Source: Oscillospiraceae bacterium (lineage in GTDB: Bacteria > Bacillota > Clostridia > Oscillospirales > SIG627). From it: a stretch of 64,000 nt of DNA. Shown here in pieces: positions 24,874 to 33,236 of the stretch (its first letter is position 1; every line of letters starts with the position of its first letter). The translations under genes were made by a program, and so were the position numbers. The stretch covers positions 1 through 64,000 of the forward strand of contig SVQQ01000006.1 in the NCBI GenBank assembly GCA_015065265.1, read 5' to 3'. The notes beneath the pieces are model-generated. The model was not told where the DNA came from, searched no databases, and saw only the letters and a program-made list of their open reading frames with translations.

Positions 24874-25781
24874 TTTCTGTCACCTGCCTTTTCTTTAACT
24901 CTCTTCACTTCAAGGGTGAAAATTTCTTCAAGGGTGAGAGGAACACATTCGGAATAAATTATCTTGTTGTCCCCTAAAATCAGTTTCATTTTCTTTGACA
25001 CTTCCTCTTCTTCAAGGGAAGAAATGAAGGTCAAGAGTTTACCGCTTATCTGTGGCAAGGTGGCGAAGTTTTCGATAATTTCCACACTTTCAAGGGGAGT
25101 AGAAAAAATCATCTGATATTTGTGCCAACCTGCAACGATGTCGTCAATAGTCTTGTGCAAAATAAGTTCTCCGCCGTCAATGAGGCAAACGCTGTCGCAG
25201 ATAGTCTCAATGTCCGAAAGGTTGTGAGAGGAAAGGACAACGGTTCTTCCGCTTTCCGCAACGGTGTCTGCAATCATACGCTTTGCATAATCACGGGCAA
25301 TAGGGTCAAGTCCGTCGAAGGTCTCGTCGAAGAAGAGGTAGTCACTTCCCGAACATATGGACAAAATCACTTCTCCCTGACGCTTCATACCCTTTGAAAA
25401 GGTGGAGATTTTTCGGTGTGTGTCAAGGTTTATGTCGTGACACATCTTTTCAAACTTCTCCTTTGAAAAATTCGGGTAAAACCTTGAATAAAGTTTTGCC
25501 ATATCGGTGAGAGTGAAGTGGGGGATAAGGTACTGTTCGTCTGACACGAAGGTCACCTTCGCCTTTATTCTGTCGTTTTCAAAAACTCTCTCACCGTCAA
25601 TATACACGTCGCCTTTGTCGGATTTAAATATTCCCGACATAATGCGAAGAAGTGTGGACTTTCCTGCTCCGTTAGTGCCGATAAGGCCAAGTACGGAGCC
25701 TTTTTTTATGTTTAGGGTCACGTTTTTCAGCGACTGTACTCGGTTATCGTATCTTTTCGATACGCCGTCAATTTTAATCAT
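24870..25781 (-). CDS. ABC transporter ATP-binding protein
   Basis: A 303-residue ATPase. Walker A GTNGAGKST at 35-43, signature FSKGMKRQGE, Walker B YLFFDETFDGLDP, switch His in VVLSSHNLSDIE. ATG 25781 with AAGGAGGG is chosen; the frame is open further upstream inside the regulator gene. It overlaps the regulator by 8 bp and the permease by 4 bp, so the three genes form one coupled operon. Confidence 0.92.
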   Translation of the reverse strand: MIKIDGVSKRYDNRVQSLKNVTLNIKKGSVLGLIGTNGAGKSTLLRIMSGIFKSDKGDVYIDGERVFENDRIKAKVTFVSDEQYLIPHFTLTDMAKLYSRFYPNFSKEKFEKMCHDINLDTHRKISTFSKGMKRQGEVILSICSGSDYLFFDETFDGLDPIARDYAKRMIADTVAESGRTVVLSSHNLSDIETICDSVCLIDGGELILHKTIDDIVAGWHKYQMIFSTPLESVEIIENFATLPQISGKLLTFISSLEEEEVSKKMKLILGDNKIIYSECVPLTLEEIFTLEVKRVKEKAGDRK

Positions 25782-26151
25782 GGTTTCCCTCCTTATAACT
25801 TTCTTCAATTACTGACAAAATCTTTTCTTTACAAACTTTCATATCCTTTAATTCATCAAGGAGGGCAGAAAGTTTTTCAAAGGCTTCTTTTTCTTTTTTC
25901 TCCTGAACTTTCGTCAGGTCCTCTTCTACAAAACACCCTTTACCTACCACCGTGTAGGTAAGACCTTCTCTTTCAAGTTCACTGTATGCACGTTGAATGG
26001 TGTTGGGGTTTATACCAAGTTCTGTGGCAAGGCTTCTTACCGAGGGCAGTTGCTCACCGCTTTCCCATACGCCCATAAGTATTTGCTTTTTCATCTGCTC
26101 TTTTATCTGTTCCCAGATAGGCACAGAACTCTTTAAATTTATGGGTATCAC
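25774..26151 (-). CDS. GntR family regulator, YtrA subfamily
   Basis: A 125-residue regulator with a GntR winged HTH (IPINLKSSVPIWEQIKEQMK, then LPSVRSLATELGINPNTIQRAYSELE) and a short C-terminal dimerisation helix pair instead of an effector domain, as in YtrA. GTG 26151 is chosen because AAAGGAG is seven bases upstream; an in-frame ATG at 26172 would include this RBS in the coding sequence. It probably represses its own ABC operon at the operator 26185-26209. Confidence 0.88.
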   Translation of the reverse strand: MIPINLKSSVPIWEQIKEQMKKQILMGVWESGEQLPSVRSLATELGINPNTIQRAYSELEREGLTYTVVGKGCFVEEDLTKVQEKKEKEAFEKLSALLDELKDMKVCKEKILSVIEESYKEGNHD

Positions 26152-26184
26152 AGTTTTTCTCCTTTCTTTCATTTTTGTGTATTA

Positions 26185-26209
26185 ACTGTATTAAGGTCAT
26201 TAGTACACT
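26185..26209 (-). promoter_or_regulatory. YtrA-type operator
   Basis: ACTGTA, 13 bp, TACACT on the plus strand. The known YtrA site is AGTGTA-N13-TACACT, so the match is 11 of 12 with exact spacing. It lies just downstream of the -10 box of the regulator operon. A further GTGTATTAA upstream makes a wider inverted repeat. Confidence 0.65.
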
Positions 26210-26212
26210 TGC

Positions 26213-26241
26213 ATAATAACACACAGGAAAATATTTGTCAA
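26213..26241 (-). promoter_or_regulatory. Promoter of the GntR-ABC operon
   Basis: TTGACA (26236-26241), 17 bp, TATTAT (26213-26218) on the minus strand. Confidence 0.8.
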
Positions 26242-26261
26242 TAGTTTTTTAAAAATTTTCT

Positions 26262-26306
26262 TGTCATACAGGTGTCATTGAATGTCATACTCGGTGTGTG
26301 TTAAAT
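26262..26306 (+). promoter_or_regulatory. TGTCAT triple repeat and weak promoter of the capsid cluster
   Basis: TGTCAT occurs at 26262, 26273 and 26283, that is, 11 and 10 bp apart (one helical turn). It overlaps a weak promoter TTGAAT (26278-26283), 17 bp, TTAAAT (26301-26306). Alternatively CATACTC (26286) resembles a sporulation sigma -10. Activator or repressor binding is inferred only from the spacing. Confidence 0.4.
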
Positions 26307-26331
26307 TTAAGACGTCAAAAGAAGGAAGGAG

Positions 26332-26559
26332 GTGAGGGCGATTTTACAGTTGATATTAGTGATGCTCGTTGTAATTCTGACAGAAGTATTCATATGCGTC
26401 TATTTCGAGTGGAAGAATGCACAGATTTTCCCCAACGAGAAAGAGGAAATGAAAAGAGAGTTTGAAAGAATGAAAAAGGAAAAGCAAAACGAAAACGCAC
26501 AGTTTTGGAAGAACATCATATCTTATGACCACAAAAAGAAAGGAGGCGGTAAAGAATGA
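26332..26559 (+). CDS. Small membrane protein, first gene of the capsid cluster
   Basis: A protein of up to 75 residues. A hydrophobic segment (LQLILVMLVVILTEVFICVY) is followed by a charged Glu/Lys-rich helix ending KKKGGGKE. It could be a holin-like or membrane-anchoring protein, but no family is recognised. GTG 26332 overlaps the perfect Shine-Dalgarno AAGGAGGTGA (26326-26335); an ATT codon at 26341, five bases after this site, may be the true start. It overlaps the portal gene by 4 bp. Confidence 0.6.
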   Translation: MRAILQLILVMLVVILTEVFICVYFEWKNAQIFPNEKEEMKREFERMKKEKQNENAQFWKNIISYDHKKKGGGKE

Positions 26560-28145
26560 AGCTTAAAAGAAAAGAAGAACAACTTTCGCAGGATTGGCAA
26601 CTCCTTGAAAAAGGCAGAGATTATAACAGGCGTATAAATCTGTACGATACTGTAAACAAAAATGAACGCTTCTGGCGTGGCGACCAGTGGAACGGTGTGA
26701 ATAGCGGAGGGCTTCCCACCCCTGTTTTCAATATATTCAAACGAGTAATTTCATATTTTGTTTCCAACATTATGTCGGCGAAAATCGCCTTGAAGATTGA
26801 TGCCGAAAGTGCGGGAGTTATCTACAAAAAGGAAGTCAGAGACGACCTTGTAAGAGTGTCGAACCTTTTGACCTCATATCTTAACTACCGATTTGAAAAG
26901 GATAACGTAACCTCTCTTTTATATGACGGAGTAAGAGACGCGGCAATCAGCGGAGATATGTTCCTTTACGTCTACTGGGACAGGGAGAAAAAGACCTTGC
27001 AGGACTACACGGGGGACTTTGTAACAAAACTTCTTGACAACACTAACGTCTTTTTCGGAGACGTAAATACCACGGATATTCAGAGTCAGCCCTACATTCT
27101 TATTTCTGGCAGAGACCTTGTGGAAAACCTAAAAGAAGAGGCAAGGCAGAACGGTATAAGTGAAGAAGATATTGCAAAAATCGTGTCGGACAGTGACTAC
27201 GACACCCAGTCGGGAGACGGTGCGGAAAATGAACTTGCCGACACAAAGTGCACCTACGTTATCAAGTTATTCCGCAAAAATTCCACAATCTTTTACCAGA
27301 AAAGCACAAAGTCCTGTGTCATAACAAAGGAAATTGACACAAGACTCACCTTATATCCTCTTGCTTTAATGAACTGGGATAAGACGAAGAATTCATATCA
27401 CGGAACTGCCGCCGCAACTGGTCTTATTGAAAATCAGGTATATATCAACAAGGCTTTTGCTATGGTAATGAAGCATATGATAAACGTCTCTTTCTCAAAG
27501 GTTGTGTATAACTCAAACCTTATCGACGAATGGACCAATGAAGTGGGCGAGGCTATTGCTGTAAACGGTTCTATTGACAACGTTGCCGAAGTTCTTTCCC
27601 CGGGGGTAATGCAGTCGGGATTTCTTGACGTCATAACCCTTACCATGAATTTGACAAGGGAACTTATGGGAGCAACAGATGCGGCGCTGGGTAACGTAGA
27701 GGCAACAAACACTTCTGCCATTATTGCACTTCAGGAGTCATCGGCGCTTCCTCTTGAAATTCAGAAAAGGGCTCTTTATTCTGCGGTGGAACAACTTGGA
27801 ATGATTTGGCTTGACTATATTCTTCACTATTACGACCGCTACAGAATGCTTGTATGGCGTGACGAGGACATTTTAAGAGGTTCTATGATGGACGTGTCTC
27901 TTTACGGGGACGTGATTTTCTCCTGCAACGTAAAGGCAGGTATGACAGGATATTACAGCGAGGTTGCAAGTCTTAACACCCTTGAAAACCTCTTGAAAAA
28001 CGGTCTTATCACTCTTGAGCAGTACCTTGAAAGACTTCCCGAAGGATATATTGCTTCAAAAGAGGCGTTAATTGAGGATTGCAGACGCCTTGAAGCCGAA
28101 AGGAAGGAGGAGTTAAACAATGCGAAAAGCCAGAGAGATTTTTGA
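26556..28145 (+). CDS. Phage portal protein, P22-like
   Basis: A 529-residue protein resembling portal proteins of podovirus (P22-like) phages: an early aromatic segment ERFWRGDQWNG, VFNIFKRVISYFVSNIMSAK, a long central clip/wing region, and the helix-rich segment TLTMNLTRELMGATDAALGNVEATNTSAI near residues 370-400, followed by ERLPEGYI. The portal forms the dodecameric DNA gate of a capsid. It normally follows a terminase large subunit gene; none is present upstream. It overlaps the next gene by 26 bp. Confidence 0.78.
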   Translation: MKLKRKEEQLSQDWQLLEKGRDYNRRINLYDTVNKNERFWRGDQWNGVNSGGLPTPVFNIFKRVISYFVSNIMSAKIALKIDAESAGVIYKKEVRDDLVRVSNLLTSYLNYRFEKDNVTSLLYDGVRDAAISGDMFLYVYWDREKKTLQDYTGDFVTKLLDNTNVFFGDVNTTDIQSQPYILISGRDLVENLKEEARQNGISEEDIAKIVSDSDYDTQSGDGAENELADTKCTYVIKLFRKNSTIFYQKSTKSCVITKEIDTRLTLYPLALMNWDKTKNSYHGTAAATGLIENQVYINKAFAMVMKHMINVSFSKVVYNSNLIDEWTNEVGEAIAVNGSIDNVAEVLSPGVMQSGFLDVITLTMNLTRELMGATDAALGNVEATNTSAIIALQESSALPLEIQKRALYSAVEQLGMIWLDYILHYYDRYRMLVWRDEDILRGSMMDVSLYGDVIFSCNVKAGMTGYYSEVASLNTLENLLKNGLITLEQYLERLPEGYIASKEALIEDCRRLEAERKEELNNAKSQRDF

Positions 28146-28518
28146 TATGGCTCTCGCCCTGATTAACGAGCGAGACTCCTCAGGTGCTTATCACAGCGAT
28201 GTCGAGGACTTTGAAAAGAACGCCGCTTCAATGATTACCTTGCTTAATCAGAGACTTCTCTATCTCCAATGTCATATTACTGGACGAGATATAAGCAACA
28301 CCACCTGGGACAGAACTATCACCTCACTTGACGACCCCCTTACCTTGAATGACAAAATTTTACTCCACGTTATGCCCTACGCACTTGCATCAATGCTCAT
28401 TTTAGAAGAAGATTCACAGCGCTCGGCATACTTTTATTCACTCTTTAAGGATGCCGAAGAAAAGGTAATGCGTGAACACAAAAAAGGCAAACGCAAATCT
28501 ATTACCAACGTATATTAA
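28120..28518 (+). CDS. Head-tail connector-like protein
   Basis: A 132-residue, mainly helical protein located directly after the portal, where P22-like phages encode a gp4-like adaptor. It has no membrane segment and ends with a basic tail (HKKGKRKSITNVY). ATG 28120 has GGAGGAG upstream. The call rests on position, size and helical character; no direct family motif is claimed. Confidence 0.5.
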   Translation: MRKAREIFDMALALINERDSSGAYHSDVEDFEKNAASMITLLNQRLLYLQCHITGRDISNTTWDRTITSLDDPLTLNDKILLHVMPYALASMLILEEDSQRSAYFYSLFKDAEEKVMREHKKGKRKSITNVY

Positions 28519-28530
28519 GGAGGTGTAGTT

Positions 28531-30294
28531 TTGGCACGTGACTTTTTTGACAGTATAACTAAATTTTTAGGGCTTCGTGAAAGCGAGGCGGGAGAGGGCA
28601 GATTCACAAAAGGGGAAAGTCCCCGTATGAAAAACCTGAAAATTACCCCTCACTACACCCTTATGAAAAGAAAGGGTTATACCACTCTTTTTAAAGAGAG
28701 TTCACAGGGACGAGGCATTTGGTGCGGAAACCTTAAAAACTCGAACAGGCTTATCTGGGTTGTGGGAAATGAAGTAAGAGAGTTGAAGGGTGACTACTAC
28801 AAGGTTTTAGGAAAACTTGAAAGCAGTAAAGGGAACGTTACCCTATTCAAGTTCGATACAAAGCTCTACTTCCTTGACGGAGTTAAAATTAAGTTCTATG
28901 ACGGAGAAACCTTTGGGAATATTACCCCGTATATACCTCTTGTGGCAATTTCCTGCGACTATCTTGGTGCAGGTGTGGGCTTTGAAGACGTGAATTTACT
29001 TACGGGCACAAAGCGTCAGAGTTTCACTATGGACGGAGTACACTCTTACGTTAAACTTCTTGAAAAAGAAATTGACAGTGTAGACAGCGTAAAATATCAG
29101 GGCAAGGAACTTTCAAAAAGTTTTTATGAAGTGAACCTTTTAAACGGAAGCGTGTCCTTTGATGAGGACGCAGTTAAGGATACCTCTCCTGATGCAGTAG
29201 AGATAACCTACACAAAAAATGCGGAGGGTATGGCAGAGTGTATACACAGGATGAAATATGCCGTTTTATACGGTGGTGACAACGACACGAGAATTTTTCT
29301 TTGGGGGGACGGTGAGTACCCTTTGCACGTAAGGTACTCGGGGGTTTGCGGTGGAGAAACCTCAATGGACTATTTCCCAGAACTGAATTTTAATAAAATT
29401 CCCTCTGCAACACAGGTCACTTCCCTTGTCAGACACTACGACAGACTTATGATTTTCTGTGAGGGGGAGACCTACTTTTCCTACGGTGAAAACAAGTCGG
29501 ACGCTAACGGTAAAGAGTACACGGTGTTCCCAGTGAAAACCTTGTCTTCGGAAATAGGATGTAAGGCGAAAAACTTTGCAAAACTTATTGACAACACCCC
29601 TGTCACCGTAATGACGGGAAGCCTTTACAAATGGAGTTCATCTGCAATTCGTGACGAGAGAAACGCAAGGGAATTCGGAGAGCGCATAAGAGTGGGGCTT
29701 AAAAAAATGAATATGAATAATATACGTTCATTTGACAGGACAGGAACAAAGGAACTTTATCTGTGGCAGGGAGAGGACATATACGTCTATAACTACGCCC
29801 TTGACGTATTTTACTATTATACAGGCTTTTCACCCTATGATTTTGCCGAAGACGACGGGGGTAGGCTTTATTTTGTCTCAAGAGACGGAAGCCTGTGCAC
29901 AGAGAGTGACAAAGGCTATGACGGTGAGAGTGAAATTGAGTTTTTGTGGGAGGGAAATTACGAGGACTTCCACGGACTTGACACCAAAAATATACACACT
30001 CTGGAATTTGAAATATTCCCTGTGAGTGCAACTTCTTTTGACATATCTTTCGTGTCTGAAAGGCAGTCAAGCAGACACGAAAAGATAGAAAGTTTTTATA
30101 AACTTTTCGATTTTGAGAACTTTGACTTTTCCAAAATGTCTTTTCTTACTGCGGTAACCCCTGTAAGACTTCACAAGAGAATAAAGGCAAAGAGACTCAG
30201 AGGCTTTAAACTGGTGATAAAAAACTTGAACTCCACACCTGATTTTCATTTGCTGAAAATTGGGGTAGAGGGAAGAGTTACTTACGTCAGATAA
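28531..30294 (+). CDS. Tail/stopper-like structural protein
   Basis: A 587-residue beta-rich protein. The N-terminal RESEAGEGRFTKGESPRMKN and TPHYTLMKRKGYTTLF resemble phage tail-hub or stabilisation proteins that begin with a conserved 'arm' and continue with a beta-propeller-like series of blades (repeated YDG, FLDG, VWDDG-like turns such as YFLDGVKIKFYDGE). TTG 28531 follows GGAGGTG. Position between connector and scaffold genes supports a role in the portal vertex. No enzyme motif is seen. Confidence 0.5.
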   Translation: MARDFFDSITKFLGLRESEAGEGRFTKGESPRMKNLKITPHYTLMKRKGYTTLFKESSQGRGIWCGNLKNSNRLIWVVGNEVRELKGDYYKVLGKLESSKGNVTLFKFDTKLYFLDGVKIKFYDGETFGNITPYIPLVAISCDYLGAGVGFEDVNLLTGTKRQSFTMDGVHSYVKLLEKEIDSVDSVKYQGKELSKSFYEVNLLNGSVSFDEDAVKDTSPDAVEITYTKNAEGMAECIHRMKYAVLYGGDNDTRIFLWGDGEYPLHVRYSGVCGGETSMDYFPELNFNKIPSATQVTSLVRHYDRLMIFCEGETYFSYGENKSDANGKEYTVFPVKTLSSEIGCKAKNFAKLIDNTPVTVMTGSLYKWSSSAIRDERNAREFGERIRVGLKKMNMNNIRSFDRTGTKELYLWQGEDIYVYNYALDVFYYYTGFSPYDFAEDDGGRLYFVSRDGSLCTESDKGYDGESEIEFLWEGNYEDFHGLDTKNIHTLEFEIFPVSATSFDISFVSERQSSRHEKIESFYKLFDFENFDFSKMSFLTAVTPVRLHKRIKAKRLRGFKLVIKNLNSTPDFHLLKIGVEGRVTYVR

Positions 30295-30311
30295 ACAGAA
30301 AGGAAAGAAAA

Positions 30312-30758
30312 ATGAATAAAGAAACAAAGAAACTGCTTCTTGAACTTGAAGAGGCAGAAAAACTAAATGAAGGTCAGTCACAGGCGGAGTTTGACATAAA
30401 CGAACTTGAAGAACTCCGTCGAGACAAGGCACTCAGGGTTAACCTTGAAAAAGAACTTAATATCTTGAAGGAGATTTTCCCTGACATTGATGCCGACACA
30501 ATTCCCGACACTGTATTCGAGGAAAGTGACAACGGAAAGGGACTTGCGGCCCTGTACGCCCTTTTCTATTTGAAGGATATGAAACAAAAAGAAGAGACCG
30601 CAAAGAAGAACGAAGAAAATTCTGCGGCGGCACTTCCCGAAATTACCAGTGAAGAGGAAGCGTATTTTACGCCCGAAATGGTGAAGGCGATGAGCCAGAA
30701 GGAAATACGCAAAAACTATAAAGCAATTATGAAATCCATGGAAAAATGGAGTAAATAA
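30312..30758 (+). CDS. Scaffolding-like protein
   Basis: A 148-residue acidic, coiled-coil-prone protein (LLLELEEAEKL, INELEELRRDKALRVNLEKEL) with a basic C-terminal helix MSQKEIRKNYKAIMKSMEKW. An acidic helical body with a basic end helix, located directly before the coat gene, is the hallmark of procapsid scaffolding proteins. The identification is from architecture and position. Confidence 0.55.
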   Translation: MNKETKKLLLELEEAEKLNEGQSQAEFDINELEELRRDKALRVNLEKELNILKEIFPDIDADTIPDTVFEESDNGKGLAALYALFYLKDMKQKEETAKKNEENSAAALPEITSEEEAYFTPEMVKAMSQKEIRKNYKAIMKSMEKWSK

Positions 30759-30802
30759 ACAAAAAAGAAAGGATACGGTAAAACCGTAAAAGGTAAAAAA
30801 AT

Positions 30803-31621
30803 ATGGCACTTGATAATTTTATCCCTACAGTGTGGAGTGAAACACTTTATGAGGAACTTCAGAAAAACTACGTTGGCGTAAAGCTGTCATCAAGAGAGTA
30901 TGAAGGAGAGATTAAAAACCACGGTGACAGAGTAAAAATCACAGGTCTTGAACCTGTAAGTGTCTTTGATTATAAGAAGAACACCGATATGCCTCTGCCC
31001 GAACAGCTTGACAGTACAACAACAACTCTCACTATCGACCAGGCAAAAGGCTTCAACTTCTACATTGATGATATTGATAATATTCAGTCATCTCCCAAGC
31101 TTCTTCGCGCAGCTATGAAGAAGGCGGCAGACGCACTTAGCGACGAAGCAGACAGATACATTTATTCTCTTACCGACGACAGAGTAGAGATTATAAATGA
31201 GCCCAACCTTAGTAAAGATAACATTCTTGATACTATATCCGGTATGAGAAGATCCCTTCTGTATAACAATGTTCCCAATACAGCAAAACTTTCTCTTGAA
31301 ATTTCTCCTTTGGTTGAACAGATGCTCATTATGGCAAACGTTCTTACAGCTACCAACAACTCAGAGGTTCTTTCTAAAGGATACGTAGGTAATGTTTTGG
31401 GATTTGACGTATATGTTTCAAACAACCTTTACTTTGGAGACGAAGGTACAAGATGTATTGCCCGTACACAGCGCGCTATTTCTTTTGCAGAACAGGTTTG
31501 TTCAATTAAGACTTACGAGCCTGAACGCAGAAACGGAACTGCAGTTAAGGGGCTTCACCTTTATGGAGCTAAAATCGTTTATCCCGGCGAAATTATCTTT
31601 TTGGATAGTTTACAAGCATAA
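30803..31621 (+). CDS. Major capsid protein, P22 coat-like
   Basis: A 272-residue HK97-fold coat candidate. FIPTVWSETLYEELQKNYVGVKLSSREYEGEIKNHGD-type N terminus (seen as FIPTVWSETLYEEL and GDRVKITGLEPV), FNFYIDDIDNIQS, a long helix AMKKAADALSDEADRYI, and the C-terminal GLHLYGAKIVYPGEI match the P22 coat-like group in Firmicutes phages. It is followed by a stable hairpin (31636-31673). This gene defines the cluster as capsid-forming. Confidence 0.78.
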   Translation: MALDNFIPTVWSETLYEELQKNYVGVKLSSREYEGEIKNHGDRVKITGLEPVSVFDYKKNTDMPLPEQLDSTTTTLTIDQAKGFNFYIDDIDNIQSSPKLLRAAMKKAADALSDEADRYIYSLTDDRVEIINEPNLSKDNILDTISGMRRSLLYNNVPNTAKLSLEISPLVEQMLIMANVLTATNNSEVLSKGYVGNVLGFDVYVSNNLYFGDEGTRCIARTQRAISFAEQVCSIKTYEPERRNGTAVKGLHLYGAKIVYPGEIIFLDSLQA

Positions 31622-31635
31622 AGCCAAGGCTTTAA

Positions 31636-31673
31636 TTTTACTTTACCCCGTCACCCGACGGGGTGAAGTAAAA
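31636..31673 (+). other. Long hairpin after the coat gene
   Basis: A 17-bp stem with one G-T pair (31636-31652 with 31657-31673), loop ACCC, followed by A-rich sequence and an RBS, not by T. It is more likely a 3' RNA-stabilising or partial-stop element for the coat message than a full terminator. Confidence 0.6.
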
Positions 31674-31690
31674 AAAGGAAAGGAGAAAAT

Positions 31691-32644
31691 ATGAAAATTA
31701 CAGAGTTTACAAGCGACGTTGAGAATATATCAAAACTTCCTGACCGCCCCAATATTGAAGAGGGTTTTTCCGCCGACAGTCTGAAAGAACTTTTCGACAA
31801 AGCGGGAGTGGATATTAAGGCATACATTAACGGTGTTTTACTTGAAGAACTAATGTCCACAATTCTCGGTGAAAGCGGTGCCGACAGAATAGGAAGTGGT
31901 GTTATTGAAAACGTTGAAGGCGACAGTGTTCAGGACAAACTCATCTCTCTTTCGACAAGACTAAACGAACTTGCCAACGGTACGATACCCGACGGTTCTA
32001 TTACTCCTGAAAAGTTTGAGCCTGAGGTAGAGGAGTTTCTCACAAGTGCGTCGCTTAGAGGTCAGGTTTTTCTCACTTCGGGAGAACACACTTTTATTCC
32101 CGACAGAAGCGGAGTTTATAAAATTACCCTTACAGGCGGAGGAGCAGGCGGTGGAGTACAGTATACTAATCACGATTTAGGACTCGGCGGAGGGTCAGGG
32201 GCTACTGCTATTGCATTTATTGAAGTTAATGAAGGCGATGAGTTTACCTTTGTAATTGGGGAAGGCGGAAAGGGGCTTGTGGCTGAAAACAAGGAACTTG
32301 TATCTCATGCAACCGAAGGGTCAGACAGTTATCTTTATTTAAACGGAGAACTAAAGCTTACCGCTCAGGGCGGAAAAATCGGCTTGAATTCCTGCGCCAA
32401 CGCAGAAGGCGGGGACCTTAACATAAAGGGCAATTTCCCAAAGATAGAGAAAATGTATGACTTTGCAGACGTCTTTATCAGAGCACAGGGAGGAGATTCT
32501 TATATCGGTGTTGGCGGAAACTTTAAAGGTGACGTTGCGGGAATAGGCTCCGGAGGATATGGCGGAAAGTCTACTAATATGTCAGCTTACGTCAGCGGAC
32601 ATGACGGCGGTTGTGGCGCTGCCATCGTTGAGTTTTTAAGATAA
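31691..32644 (+). CDS. Tail fibre/receptor-binding-like protein with Gly-rich domain
   Basis: A 317-residue protein. The N-terminal helical part (about 1-95) is followed by GTIPDGSITPEKFEPEV, a motif frequent in phage fibres, and then by a Gly-rich beta domain (GGGAGGGVQY, GLGGGSGATA, GSGGYGGKS) to the end. The C-terminal Gly-rich domain resembles collar-fibre and glycine-rich receptor-binding tips. It has its own RBS after the hairpin. The target is unknown. Confidence 0.55.
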   Translation: MKITEFTSDVENISKLPDRPNIEEGFSADSLKELFDKAGVDIKAYINGVLLEELMSTILGESGADRIGSGVIENVEGDSVQDKLISLSTRLNELANGTIPDGSITPEKFEPEVEEFLTSASLRGQVFLTSGEHTFIPDRSGVYKITLTGGGAGGGVQYTNHDLGLGGGSGATAIAFIEVNEGDEFTFVIGEGGKGLVAENKELVSHATEGSDSYLYLNGELKLTAQGGKIGLNSCANAEGGDLNIKGNFPKIEKMYDFADVFIRAQGGDSYIGVGGNFKGDVAGIGSGGYGGKSTNMSAYVSGHDGGCGAAIVEFLR

Positions 32645-32656
32645 GGCGGTGAACGT

Positions 32657-33232
32657 ATGGCAGTAAAAGAATATTCCTACAAAAATAACGGAAACGATAA
32701 ACTCTCCGACCATTTCAGAGTAAAAGAGTTCCGTGCAAGACGAGGAACGAAAATAGACGGTGATAAAATACTCGTTTCGGAAGAACTGATAGAAATGCTT
32801 GAAAAACTTTCAAGAGCAGTAAGACACAGGGCAGTAATAGTCACCGACGGATACAGGACCGAAGAATACGATAAACTTCTCACAGGCAAGGTTGGACAGC
32901 ATACAAAGGGACTTGCCGCAGACGTGTGGGTAGACGGATTTACCTCTTATGAACTTGCGGCAATTGCTGAAATTTTAGGCTTTGACGGAATAGGAGTTAT
33001 AAATAAGAGAGCAGTACACCTTGACGTAAGAGGGTATAAGAGTTTCTTTGTGGAGAACAGTACACTTGCGACGGACACTTACTCGGTAAAGACGTTTTTG
33101 TGTACCGAGACCTATATGAACCTTGTGAAAAAACTGTTCGTGCTCAACGATAACACCATTGAATATATGAAAAAATGGAAATGGTACGATTTACTTTTTG
33201 AAAAACTTGTCGAAGGGGCTATCAGGGGGTGA
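32657..33232 (+). CDS. M15-family peptidoglycan peptidase (endolysin-like)
   Basis: A 191-residue protein with the D-Ala-D-Ala carboxypeptidase/endopeptidase fold. LSDHFRVKEFRARRG at the start, TDGYRTEEY, QHTKGLAADVW with His82 and Asp89, and VHLDVRG with His121 give the zinc site. It has no signal peptide and would need a holin for release, or act as a virion enzyme. The residues 145-191 form an extra helical tail that might bind the particle. It is 12 bp after the fibre gene. Confidence 0.8.
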   Translation: MAVKEYSYKNNGNDKLSDHFRVKEFRARRGTKIDGDKILVSEELIEMLEKLSRAVRHRAVIVTDGYRTEEYDKLLTGKVGQHTKGLAADVWVDGFTSYELAAIAEILGFDGIGVINKRAVHLDVRGYKSFFVENSTLATDTYSVKTFLCTETYMNLVKKLFVLNDNTIEYMKKWKWYDLLFEKLVEGAIRG

Positions 33233-33236
33233 AAAA

